From positions 1 through 14,732 of the forward strand of contig JAFAQG010000467.1 in the NCBI GenBank assembly GCA_019246575.1: 14,732 bases of DNA. Direction: 5' to 3'. The stretch is from Acidobacteriaceae bacterium (GTDB taxonomy: Bacteria; Acidobacteriota; Terriglobia; Bryobacterales; Bryobacteraceae). This document shows, one piece after another, positions 1-6,946 of the stretch (the first letter of the stretch is position 1; every line of letters begins with the position of its first letter). The translations under genes and the position numbers were made by a program. The notes under the pieces are model-generated. The model searched no databases. It saw only the letters and a list, made by a program, of their open reading frames with translations, and had not been told where the DNA came from.

Positions 1-67
1 GCACGGCACAACTTGAGCATTGCAAGTCCAGCACGTTTGTTCAGACGATCCAAGAGAAACTAATGGC

Positions 68-277
68 ATGACGTCAATCATCATGCGGGACCCACAGATA
101 CTGGGAGGAGCGCCGTGTTTTCGCGGCACTCGGGTGCCGTTCAAGAATCTTCTCGATTACATCGAAAGCGGCGAAACGTTGGATGATTTCTTAGAAGATT
201 TCCCTTCCGTCACACGAGAAATGGCGATTGAGGCACTCGAGACAGCAAAGGATTCGCTTCTTGCCGTCATCGAATGA
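68..277 (+). CDS. DUF433 family antitoxin-like protein
   Basis: Small protein of the DUF433 family (about 69 residues from this ATG), a family usually found as the antitoxin of a PIN-like toxin gene. The diagnostic stretch is present: an N-terminal 'RDPQILGGAPCFRGTRVP' motif, then a helical region with 'LLDYIESGETLDDFLEDFPSV' character and a C-terminal helix. In the family the N-terminal part is thought to be a winged-helix-like DNA-binding domain, so autoregulation of the pair is likely (inference). The reading frame is open to a TTG at 20, but homologues I know start near MTSII, and AAGAG at 52-56 is a modest ribosome site for ATG 68. ATG 83 is a third option. The stop overlaps the next gene by 4 bases (ATGA), so translation is probably coupled. 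Confidence 0.85.
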   Translation: MTSIIMRDPQILGGAPCFRGTRVPFKNLLDYIESGETLDDFLEDFPSVTREMAIEALETAKDSLLAVIE

Positions 278-609
278 GGATTCTGATTGATGAATGTATG
301 CCGTGGAAAATCGGCAAACGTATCATTGGGCATGAATGCGAAGGCGTAGTAAAAGCCGGTTTTGCAGGTGAGGGGAACGGCGTTCTGCTGAGGCTGGCTG
401 AGGAGGCCGGTTACGATGTGCTGCTTACTGTAGATCAAGGCATTCCATATCAGCAATCGTTAAAAGATCTCCGAATCGCTGTCATTGTAATTCGGGCAAC
501 GTCGAATAAGATCGAAGTGTTAGAACCTCATATTCCAGCCGTTCTAAACGCTTTGGCATCTATTCACGCGGGAGAAGTCATATACGGTGTAACTGGCGTG
601 AACGGTTGA
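274..609 (+). CDS. DUF5615 PIN-like toxin candidate
   Basis: A 111-residue protein matching the DUF5615 PIN-like family: N-terminal beta strand 'MRILIDECMP' with acidic pair D6/E7, a 'GNGVLLRLAEEAGYDVLLTVDQGI' type core with D54, then 'PYQQSL'. PIN-like proteins are Mg-dependent ribonucleases that use a cluster of acidic residues. With the upstream DUF433 gene (4-base ATGA overlap) it forms a standard toxin-antitoxin arrangement. The segment after 'GEGNG' reads VLL, where family members I remember usually have an acidic residue before LL (E or D). V37 may therefore mean a weakened or inactive active site, but this is from memory and not from an alignment. Full length for the family. Toxic activity is inferred only. 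Confidence 0.8.
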   Translation: MRILIDECMPWKIGKRIIGHECEGVVKAGFAGEGNGVLLRLAEEAGYDVLLTVDQGIPYQQSLKDLRIAVIVIRATSNKIEVLEPHIPAVLNALASIHAGEVIYGVTGVNG

Positions 610-639
610 ATAATTACTCGGCTGAGTACGGTAGCCAGC

Positions 640-1395
640 TCAGCGGCCGCGGGGGGTGGGCCAGTTGGCGGCGACGGAGGCGCGGAGGCGGAGGATCGAA
701 GTGGTCTTCAATTCGGAGACTCGCGAGACGCGCAGATTCACAATTTCGCCGATTTCGCGCAGCGTCAGCTCTTCCTGGTAATAGAGAGCAAGAATCAATT
801 TTTCGGCTTCGGGCAGTTTCTCAACTGCACTGGCAATCAGGCGCTCGAGTTCGGTGCGCTCGACCGTTGCAGAGGGCGATTCATCGCTCGAGGCAATCGT
901 TGACAGCAAATCCTGCCCTTGCTCGGGGCCGACGGACATCTCGAGACTGCCGAGCGTCAGACCCTGCACTTCGACGAGGCGCTCGCGGTATTCGGCAAGC
1001 GTGATGCCGAGCTCGGCAGCGATCTCTTCTTCGGTAGGAGGGCGCTGCAGCTTTCTTTCGGTGGCGGAAATGGCAGCTTCGATTTCCTTATATTTTTTCC
1101 TTCGATGGCGCGAAGCCCAATCCATGCCGCGCAGGCTATCGAGGATAGCGCCGCGGATTTTATATTCCGCGTAGGTCTTCAGCTTAACGGCCTGAGTGGG
1201 GTCGTAGTTGTCGATGGCCATGATAAGACCGACGACACCGCTAGAGACGAGATCGTCGAGGCACACATTGACGGGCAACGTCTCGTGAATGCGGCGGGCA
1301 ATCAATTGCACCTGCTTCATGTGCTCGAGAATCAGCCGGTCGCGCTCCTCGGGGGCGATTTGGCGAGCCTCAGTTTGGTAGGGGGCGGCGATCAT
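640..1395 (-). CDS. FliA/WhiG-type RNA polymerase sigma factor
   Basis: A 251-residue sigma-70 family factor of the FliA/WhiG (sigma-28, group 3) type. Region 2 spans about residues 22-92, with 'LDDLVSSGVVGLIMAIDNYD' (core binding) followed by 'LKTYAEYKIRGAILDSLRGM' (-10 recognition). Region 3 is about 100-145 ('RRPPTEEEIAAELG'-like sequence). Region 4 is about 185-238, with the helix-turn-helix 'TLREIGEIVNLRVSRVSEL' (-35 recognition). Region 1.1 is absent and the length fits FliA. No flagellar genes are nearby. The neighbours are a divergent PilZ gene and the Tad pilus cluster, so control of surface structures is a reasonable guess. The ATG has no clear Shine-Dalgarno sequence. An 8-codon reading frame including the stop (1392-1415) overlaps it by ATGA and could couple its translation. 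No anti-sigma gene is visible. Confidence 0.92.
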   Translation of the reverse strand: MIAAPYQTEARQIAPEERDRLILEHMKQVQLIARRIHETLPVNVCLDDLVSSGVVGLIMAIDNYDPTQAVKLKTYAEYKIRGAILDSLRGMDWASRHRRKKYKEIEAAISATERKLQRPPTEEEIAAELGITLAEYRERLVEVQGLTLGSLEMSVGPEQGQDLLSTIASSDESPSATVERTELERLIASAVEKLPEAEKLILALYYQEELTLREIGEIVNLRVSRVSELKTTSILRLRASVAANWPTPRGR

Positions 1396-1448
1396 GAGGC
1401 TGCGAAGTCTCTCATTTAAATCGTGCGATCACATCACAAATCATCTCT
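1396..1448. promoter_or_regulatory. Divergent promoter region, sigma factor / PilZ
   Basis: The 53 bases between the divergent sigma-factor and PilZ starts must hold or border both promoters unless the starts are wrong. It is more AT-rich than its surroundings, with a palindromic ATTTAAAT at 1414-1421. Next to it, GTGCGATCACATCACA-like sequence (1423-1438) on the minus strand reads TGTGATGTGATCGCAC. This loosely recalls half sites of CRP/FNR-family regulators but has the wrong spacing for a standard site. No convincing -35/-10 pair could be assigned by eye. Confidence 0.4.
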
Positions 1449-1850
1449 GTGGTCGATAAGAACTGCGTGAGGGTTCGACGAGATAGCACGCGCAATGCGG
1501 GAGGTTACCGGTGCGAACGCCGCCGGAACAAGCGGCTGCTGTGCTCGGATCTGGTGCAGGTGCTATGGAAGGCAGGGAACGGCGTGCCACAGTGCGAAAT
1601 TGCCGTTCTCGAAAATCTATCACTTGCAGGTGTCGGCCTATTTATGGGCGTCTATATCCCCGAAGGTACGGAGATAGAGATCGTTAGTGACGATACTCAC
1701 CTGAGGGGATCGGTGAAGCAATGCCGCTTTCGAGAAAACGGGTATGTAGTCGGACTGGAGTTGCACCCGGAATCGCAGTGGGCCCAGCAGCCAAATAGTA
1801 ACTTCTGGCCTAAGCACCTGCTGGATGTATCGCTATTAGAGCTGGATTAG
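1449..1850 (+). CDS. PilZ domain protein (putative c-di-GMP receptor)
   Basis: A 133-residue single-domain PilZ protein. Both c-di-GMP-binding signatures are visible: an RxxxR stretch at R25-R29 within 'ERRRNKR', and the (D/N)xSxxG motif as N56-L-S58-L-A-G61. A late strand 'GYVVGLEL' closes the beta barrel. Small PilZ proteins act by binding cyclic di-GMP and contacting a partner, and they often affect motility, pili or exopolysaccharide. The GTG start at 1449 has no strong ribosome site. A later in-frame GTG (codon 7) would not remove the domain. It is divergent from the sigma-factor gene and convergent with the 3' end of the Tad operon. A role in tuning pilus output is an inference from position. 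Confidence 0.85.
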   Translation: MVDKNCVRVRRDSTRNAGGYRCERRRNKRLLCSDLVQVLWKAGNGVPQCEIAVLENLSLAGVGLFMGVYIPEGTEIEIVSDDTHLRGSVKQCRFRENGYVVGLELHPESQWAQQPNSNFWPKHLLDVSLLELD

Positions 1851-1854
1851 GGAC

Positions 1855-1874
1855 CCGCTCCCTCACGGTCGCGG
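1855..1874. repeat. Imperfect hairpin between convergent genes
   Basis: Just after the PilZ stop, CCGC-tc-CC-tcac-GG-tc-GCGG can fold into an interrupted stem (CCGC with GCGG, and CC with GG). It lies in the 65-base gap between convergent PilZ and methyltransferase genes and could terminate one or both. There is no T-run on either side, so an intrinsic terminator is not convincing. I have an impression that this 'CTCCCTCACGGTCGCGGCTC' sequence recurs in acidobacterial intergenic DNA, which would make it an interspersed repeat. That is unverified. Confidence 0.3.
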
Positions 1875-1915
1875 CTCAGTCAATTCGGTTCCGCTGACGC
1901 GTTCAGTCGGGTTCG

Positions 1916-2521
1916 CTAGAAGACGCCGGGGATTAGGTGGGTGCGGACGTGGCCGCAATACCGGCGGTAGGCTTCATCCTTCGAAAGAAGCTTCTCTTCC
2001 TCTAACATACGTCCGACTTGGAACAAGTAGAGAAGGCAATAAATACCGACATTGATTAGTGAGAACGCACTGAGCAGAAAGCCAATGTGGTTGAGCAGAT
2101 AGCCGAAGTAAATGGGATGGCGCACGAGGCGATAAGGGCCTCGATCGATGATGCCGCGATTGGCGGGCAGCAGGCCGAAACGATTGCCCAGATAGACTTT
2201 CGAGGTAATTTGCCACAAGATTCCAAGAATCTGAATCCCCTGGCTGAGCCATAGCGGCGCGAGGCGGAGGCCGACGCCGAGGTTAATCGCGAGGAAATAG
2301 TAGGTTCCGCACACGGTCAGCAAACACGTCTTGAAGCTGATATTTACATCTTCGGGGCGGCGCGCGATGAGGATCAGCAACACCGTCACGGTTTCCGCTA
2401 TGGCCAGCAGCAGAACGTTCAAGTGATGAGTATGCGCGAAGGCGTGGGCGGCGCGGTAAACAAATATCCCGAAGGCACAAGCTGTAATCAGTTTTGTGGC
2501 GGCGGGGAGCAGGCGTTTCAT
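1916..2521 (-). CDS. Isoprenylcysteine carboxyl methyltransferase-like membrane protein
   Basis: A 201-residue integral membrane protein of the ICMT/PEMT-like methyltransferase superfamily. It has about five hydrophobic segments (roughly 8-24, 36-54, 65-83, 89-107, 137-167). The cytosolic SAM-binding signature is clear: 'GPYRLVRHPIYFGYLL' at 128-143, then 'EEEKLL' (174-179) and 'YRRYCGHVRTHLIPGVF' at the C-terminus. In the superfamily the Arg-His-Pro and Glu residues bind SAM, while the substrate varies (prenyl-cysteine carboxylates, lipids, others). It starts 6 bases after tadC and is in line with nine minus-strand genes, so it is very probably co-transcribed as the last gene of the Tad operon. 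It has no clear ribosome site of its own, which suggests coupling to tadC. The substrate is unknown; pilin, pseudopilin or lipid are all open. Confidence 0.85.
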   Translation of the reverse strand: MKRLLPAATKLITACAFGIFVYRAAHAFAHTHHLNVLLLAIAETVTVLLILIARRPEDVNISFKTCLLTVCGTYYFLAINLGVGLRLAPLWLSQGIQILGILWQITSKVYLGNRFGLLPANRGIIDRGPYRLVRHPIYFGYLLNHIGFLLSAFSLINVGIYCLLYLFQVGRMLEEEKLLSKDEAYRRYCGHVRTHLIPGVF

Positions 2522-2527
2522 GCCGGA

Positions 2528-3469
2528 TCAGTGATGAAGGTTGCGCATGGCAGGCAGAAGATTGCGATAGAGCTGAAGCATGCCGCCTCCGGCTGTAACT
2601 ATGAACAGGGAGGGAAGACAGAAGAAGAAGATGGGAAAGACCAGCTTGACGCCGACCTTTCCGGCGCGTTCTTCCGCCTCCTGCCCCCGGCGGACACGGA
2701 GGAAGTCGGATTGCGTGCGGAGCGCCTCCGAAATGCTGGTGCCGAAGCGATCGGTTTGAATGAGAATGGCAACGAGCTTTTTGACGTCGTCTTCACCGGT
2801 ACGCGTACCGAAATTGCGTAGAGCTTCCGCGCGGCTTTTGCCGGCCATAATTTCCATATTCAAGAAAGAGAGTTCGTCGGCAACGGCGGGATGGACTTCC
2901 CGCAGATCATGGCTTACTTTTACGATGGCGTGATCGAGACCGCAGCCAGCTTCACTGCACACGACTAACAAATCCAGGACATCGGGAAGAGCGAGTCGAA
3001 TCTGCTCGCGGCGACTCTTGATGCGCCGACCGAGAATAAAGGACGGCAACGAGTATCCCATTCCGGTCATCGCGAGCGGGGCAGCGATTCGAAAAACAGG
3101 ACTGTGAACGAAACGGTAGCAGAAAGACGCATAGAGGGCCAGAAAAAGGGCACCCGAGAGCGCTTTCAGTCCGTAGTAGACGGGGACGGCGGATTGAGAG
3201 CGGAAACCAGCGGTAATTAAGTCATTCCTGGTGTTGGTGGCATCCTGCGACGAGATGGGCAGGGCCTTGCCGAGCGATTCGAGCCAGCGTTTGATGGGGC
3301 TGGCGAGATCCTGCTTGCCGTGATTCAGGTGCGGCGATACGGAGATCGACGTAGTCGTTGTTGCCAGTTGATCGAGCAGGCGTGCCGGCCTGACGTAATG
3401 GATGTAACCAAAGAAAGATATGACGCCGAGGAGTAAGAAAAAGAGAAGCGCAGAAAGGAAGATAGCCAT
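2528..3469 (-). CDS. tadC: Tad pilus inner-membrane platform protein TadC
   Basis: A 313-residue type II secretion F-domain (GspF-like) membrane protein and the second platform subunit of the Tad machine, paired with TadB. It has an N-terminal membrane segment (about 2-22), two more hydrophobic stretches near 98-118 and 127-147, a cytosolic T2SSF domain (about 160-275) and a C-terminal membrane segment (about 274-294). The domain includes 'LPDVLDLLVVCSEAGCGLDHAI', broken here only by normal family variation (the usual form is DxLDLLVVCxEAGxGLDxAI). Its ATG follows the tadB stop by 2 bases, with AAGGTG upstream as a fair ribosome site. Length is normal. TadB and TadC together are thought to couple CpaF ATPase motion to pilin extraction from the membrane. 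Confidence 0.93.
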   Translation of the reverse strand: MAIFLSALLFFLLLGVISFFGYIHYVRPARLLDQLATTTTSISVSPHLNHGKQDLASPIKRWLESLGKALPISSQDATNTRNDLITAGFRSQSAVPVYYGLKALSGALFLALYASFCYRFVHSPVFRIAAPLAMTGMGYSLPSFILGRRIKSRREQIRLALPDVLDLLVVCSEAGCGLDHAIVKVSHDLREVHPAVADELSFLNMEIMAGKSRAEALRNFGTRTGEDDVKKLVAILIQTDRFGTSISEALRTQSDFLRVRRGQEAEERAGKVGVKLVFPIFFFCLPSLFIVTAGGGMLQLYRNLLPAMRNLHH

Positions 3470-3471
3470 TG

Positions 3472-4437
3472 TTACACCTTAATATCGACGATTTTGCGGA
3501 TGACAAGATACCCGATCGCCTGGCCGACCACAGCGCCGTAAACAAGCATCCGGCCGACAGGATCAGTAACAAGACCGACGAGATATTTAGGGTTGAGAAA
3601 CATCAAGGCGAGAGTGACGAAGACGGGCATGAGGAGCAGCACGAGGCCAGTCATGCGGCCTTGGGCGCTAACGGCTTTGACCTGGCCTTTAAGGCGGAAA
3701 CGAGCTCTGATAACTTGTGAAAGCTTAGTAAGAATTTCACCTAAGTTGCCGCCGGTCTCCTGCTGGACGAGAACGGAGGAGATGAAGAAGCGGACATCGA
3801 CGAGGGGCATGAGAACGACAAGTTTATTAAGCGCCACCTCGAGCGAAGAGCCCAATTGGAGATCGTTACATACCCTCTGAAAGGCGGAGCCGAGGGGCTC
3901 GGGGGAGTCGGCCGCGAGCATCTCGAGCGCGATGGTAAAGCCGTGGCCCGCGCGCATGGAGCGCGAAATGAAGTCGAGCGCTTCCGGGAACTGCTGCTCG
4001 AATTGGGCCAAGATTTTACGGCGTTTTCGCAATATGACCAACAAGGGCAGCAGGGCGGCCAATGTGCCGAGGAGAAGCGAGCTGAACCCTCGATATTCGC
4101 GAGGCCCCAGCTTGGCGCCGAGCAGTAATCCGACGATGCCAATGGCGCATGACATGACGATGAACTGCGTGCCGGTCGATTTCTGGCCGGCTTGATCCAA
4201 GAGCAAGCTAACGCGCTCCATAACATGGAAACGCCGCAGCAGCTTAGCCAGATAGTCCTGCACCTGGGCAGGCCGAAGCAGTTCGGGGTTGCGCTGTTCC
4301 GCGGCGCTTGCGTCGGCATTGCGCAGCATGGAGCGGATCTGCTGTTTTTGTTTCGACTTCAAATACGAGAGGCCGACATTGACGCAGACCAGTACGGTGG
4401 CGAAGACGATGACGAAGAATACGAGTGCGATGATCAT
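3472..4437 (-). CDS. tadB: Tad pilus inner-membrane platform protein TadB
   Basis: A 321-residue GspF-family membrane protein, first of the TadB/TadC pair. It has an N-terminal membrane helix (about 2-26), a basic linker, and paired helices around 93-109 and 118-136. The T2SSF domain runs from about 145 to 290 with 'FPEALDFISRSMRAGHGF' and 'QQETGGNLGEIL', both hallmark positions for TadB, followed by C-terminal membrane helices (about 263-283 and 296-312). The gene starts 7 bases after cpaF ends and is followed 2 bases later by tadC, fitting one polycistronic message. Nothing is unusual in length or composition. Confidence 0.94.
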   Translation of the reverse strand: MIIALVFFVIVFATVLVCVNVGLSYLKSKQKQQIRSMLRNADASAAEQRNPELLRPAQVQDYLAKLLRRFHVMERVSLLLDQAGQKSTGTQFIVMSCAIGIVGLLLGAKLGPREYRGFSSLLLGTLAALLPLLVILRKRRKILAQFEQQFPEALDFISRSMRAGHGFTIALEMLAADSPEPLGSAFQRVCNDLQLGSSLEVALNKLVVLMPLVDVRFFISSVLVQQETGGNLGEILTKLSQVIRARFRLKGQVKAVSAQGRMTGLVLLLMPVFVTLALMFLNPKYLVGLVTDPVGRMLVYGAVVGQAIGYLVIRKIVDIKV

Positions 4438-4444
4438 GCGACTC

Positions 4445-5794
4445 TCAGCGGACCTCGACGATGCTCTGGAACAGATGAGGCGGAAGCTCGATCCCGGCGG
4501 CCTTCAACCGTTCGCTGAATTTGGGACGGACGCCGGTGGGGCGGAAGCGGCCGGTGACACGGCCTTCACTGGTGAGACCGGTGCGTTCGAAGACGAATAC
4601 GTCTTGTGTTGTGACCAGGTCTCCTTCCATGCCGACGCATTCGGTAATGTAAGTGACTTTTCTCGTTCCGTCGGAAAAGCGGGAGATCTGAACAAAGAGA
4701 TCGATGGCCGAGGCTACCTGCTGGCGAATGGAGCGGACGCTCAGGTTGGAGCTAGCCATGCCGATCATGACTTCGAGCCGGCTGATGGCGTCGCGCGGGC
4801 TGTTGGCGTGAATGGTGGTGAGCGAGCCGTCGTGGCCGGTGTTCATGGCCTGCAACATATCGAGAGCCTCTTCGCCGCGGACCTCGCCGACGATGATGCG
4901 ATCGGGCCGCATGCGGAGGGCATTGATGAGCAGGTGACGTTGCAGAATGGCGCCCTTGCCCTCGATATTGGCGGGGCGGGTTTCGAGGCGCGCGACATGG
5001 GTTTGGCGAAGCTGGAGCTCGGCGGCGTCTTCGATGGTGACGATGCGTTCATTCGACGGGATAAAGCCCGAGAGCATGTTGAGGAAGGTGGTTTTTCCAG
5101 CGCCGGTGCCGCCCGAGATGATGATGTTCAGGCGCGCCTTGACGCAGCCCTTGACGAGCTCGAGCATGGGTTCGGTGAGCGAAAGGTTGCGCAGCAGATC
5201 GATGGGCTGCAGCGGATCGCCGCCGAAGCGGCGAATGGAGAGCAGAGGTCCGTCGACGGCGAGCGGCGGAATGACGGCATTGACGCGCGAACCGTCGGGC
5301 AAACGGGCGTCGACCATGGGCGACGATTCATCGATGCGGCGTCCGACGCGGGAGACCACGCGCTCGATGATGCGCTGCAGGTGAGCGTCGTCGCGGAACT
5401 CGATAGGGGTACGCTCGAGGCGGCCTTCGCGCTCGACGTAGACGAGGCGCGGCGTGGTAACCAGGATGTCGGACACGGTGCGGTCGCGCAGCAAGGGCTC
5501 GAGCGGCCCCAGCCCGAAGATTTCATCGAGAACTTCTTCGATAAGGCGATCTTTTTCAAGGGAGCTGAGGGGCGTTTTTTCTTCGTTGACCAGCTTGACG
5601 ACCGACGGCCGGATCTCCTGGCGAACGCGCTCGCCGGGCATGGCGTTTACGGCCTCGAGGTTGATGCGGTCGAGAAGCTTCCGGTGGACGGCGAACTTGA
5701 GCTCCTGATACTGGACGGAAGAAGGGTCGCGAGTAGTTCCGCGGCTGAATTCTCCGGTTCGCGGTTCGCTGCGCGGCGAGTCGGTTACAGGCAT
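4445..5794 (-). CDS. cpaF: Tad pilus assembly ATPase CpaF (TadA)
   Basis: A 449-residue secretion ATPase of the GspE/VirB11 superfamily, CpaF/TadA branch; it hydrolyses ATP in the cytosol to drive Flp pilus assembly. All catalytic boxes are present and intact: Walker A GGTGAGKT (228-235), Asp box [10 protein letters not shown] (253-262), Walker [17 protein letters not shown] (299-314) and His box [11 protein letters not shown] (320-330). The N-terminal domain carries the usual '[11 protein letters not shown]' and '[13 protein letters not shown]' stretches. A short, polar, probably disordered leader (residues 1-28) precedes it. It is separated from cpaE by 9 bases and from tadB by 7. A 509-codon open frame on the opposite strand is a by-product of GC bias, not a gene. 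Confidence 0.96.
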   Translation of the reverse strand: MPVTDSPRSEPRTGEFSRGTTRDPSSVQYQELKFAVHRKLLDRINLEAVNAMPGERVRQEIRPSVVKLVNEEKTPLSSLEKDRLIEEVLDEIFGLGPLEPLLRDRTVSDILVTTPRLVYVEREGRLERTPIEFRDDAHLQRIIERVVSRVGRRIDESSPMVDARLPDGSRVNAVIPPLAVDGPLLSIRRFGGDPLQPIDLLRNLSLTEPMLELVKGCVKARLNIIISGGTGAGKTTFLNMLSGFIPSNERIVTIEDAAELQLRQTHVARLETRPANIEGKGAILQRHLLINALRMRPDRIIVGEVRGEEALDMLQAMNTGHDGSLTTIHANSPRDAISRLEVMIGMASSNLSVRSIRQQVASAIDLFVQISRFSDGTRKVTYITECVGMEGDLVTTQDVFVFERTGLTSEGRVTGRFRPTGVRPKFSERLKAAGIELPPHLFQSIVEVR

Positions 5795-5803
5795 AAAGAC
5801 CTC

Positions 5804-6946
5804 TTAGCGGAACAATGAAAACTTCTTTTTAGGCTTCGCCGCAGGCGTGCCTGCTATTTTTGCGGCGAGAAGCGCAAAGTGCTGAGCCAAACGGTTATTG
5901 GAATCGAGCAGGTTACCGCTCGAGTAACATTGATACAGCGCCAGGTAGTCATTCGGCAACGCGGCATAGAGCGGACGGCCAAGCATTTTTTCGAGCTCTT
6001 GCGTGCTGATGTCCATGGTTTGCGGAGTTCGATTGAGGACTAACTGGAGTTTTTCGCCTTGATCGAATAAGCCATGAATAATTGTTTTGAGGCCGTGCAG
6101 GGCGACGACTTCAAGCGTGGAGACGACAAAGAGCTGGTCTATTTCGTCCAGAACTTCGGTAGCAATGGAGTTCAGGCCGCGTCCGAGATCGAGCACGATC
6201 CAATCGTGCTGAGAGCGCGTGAACTGCAGAACCTGCCGTAATTGATTTTGGTCGGGGTGCTCCAAGCGCGAGTAAGTCAGGGGCGCCGGCATGACGGTGA
6301 GGTTCGGCTTGTATTCGAGCGTCAGAGCTTTCCACAAACTTTCGTCGAGACGAGTAAGGTTCTTGACGGCATCCAGCATGGAGTAGGAGCTGGGCGTTTT
6401 CATGAGAAAGCTGACCAGTCCTGAGGTGAGGTCGAGGTCGCCTAAAAGGACGTTTTTCTGGGTTGCGTTCTGAAGCTCGAGGGCGACATGGCAGGCCAAG
6501 GTTGTTGCGCCGCAGCCGCCCTTGGCGGATAAGAAGCCGATAATTTTTCCGCGGCGGGCCGGGATATCGGGGGCCTGCGAGGAAGCCAGCATGCGTTCGA
6601 GGACGGGATGGAGCGTATCGAGCGGAGGATGCAGGAATTCATTGGCTCCGGCACGCATGGCGGCGAGAATGGTCTGCGGGTCAGCGGTTGAATGAAGGGC
6701 GACGATTTTGACGCGGGGCGCGTAATATCGGACCTGGCGGAGCGCGTTGTCGAGCTGCGTAGGCACCGCCGACACATCGAGCAGAAGCACTTCGGGCTTG
6801 GTTTTCGCGACGCGCTCGAGCAGGCTCGGCCAATCCGAATCGTGCTGATCGAGGGGCAACGGCCGCTCGGATGACCGCAGCACCTGTAAGGTCTCGCGGC
6901 GCAAGCCCTCATTTTTCAGGAGGGCTAAGAGATTTGAGGAACTCAT
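5804..6946 (-). CDS. cpaE: Tad pilus localisation ATPase CpaE (TadZ)
   Basis: A 380-residue two-domain protein. An N-terminal receiver-like domain (about 5-125) keeps an Asp at the usual acceptor position (D57 in 'EVLLLDV') but is probably not a classical phospho-receiver in this family. A C-terminal ParA/MinD-like ATPase domain starts near 134. The deviant Walker A reads KGGCGATT (142-149): the signature Lys142 is kept, while the canonical P-loop Lys is Ala147, a substitution typical of CpaE/TadZ. Further motifs are 'NVLLGDLDLTSG' and 'DWIVLDLGRG'. It ends in a basic tail, 'KPKKKFSLFR', that may contact membrane or nucleic acid. CpaE/TadZ proteins position the Tad apparatus, often at a pole. 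The start overlaps the cpaC stop by 4 bases (ATGA). Confidence 0.93.
   Translation of the reverse strand: MSSSNLLALLKNEGLRRETLQVLRSSERPLPLDQHDSDWPSLLERVAKTKPEVLLLDVSAVPTQLDNALRQVRYYAPRVKIVALHSTADPQTILAAMRAGANEFLHPPLDTLHPVLERMLASSQAPDIPARRGKIIGFLSAKGGCGATTLACHVALELQNATQKNVLLGDLDLTSGLVSFLMKTPSSYSMLDAVKNLTRLDESLWKALTLEYKPNLTVMPAPLTYSRLEHPDQNQLRQVLQFTRSQHDWIVLDLGRGLNSIATEVLDEIDQLFVVSTLEVVALHGLKTIIHGLFDQGEKLQLVLNRTPQTMDISTQELEKMLGRPLYAALPNDYLALYQCYSSGNLLDSNNRLAQHFALLAAKIAGTPAAKPKKKFSLFR

Noticed and set aside
621..644. Inverted repeat GCTGAG...CTCAGC between the toxin and sigma-factor 3' ends.
   Set aside because: Only 6 bp with a 12-base loop and no T-run; too weak to call a terminator.
606..1004. 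Plus-strand frame starting near the toxin stop, Arg/Ser/Gly-rich.
   Set aside because: Antisense to the sigma-factor gene, with biased composition and no motif.
1423..1438. CRP-like TGTGA/TCACA half sites in the sigma/PilZ promoter region.
   Set aside because: Spacing and symmetry do not fit a CRP/FNR site; probably chance.
4289..5818. A 509-codon open frame on the plus strand opposite cpaF.
   Set aside because: It lies antisense to a fully conserved ATPase with every motif intact; its Asp/Glu/Gly/Ala-rich translation is the usual mirror product of GC-rich coding DNA.
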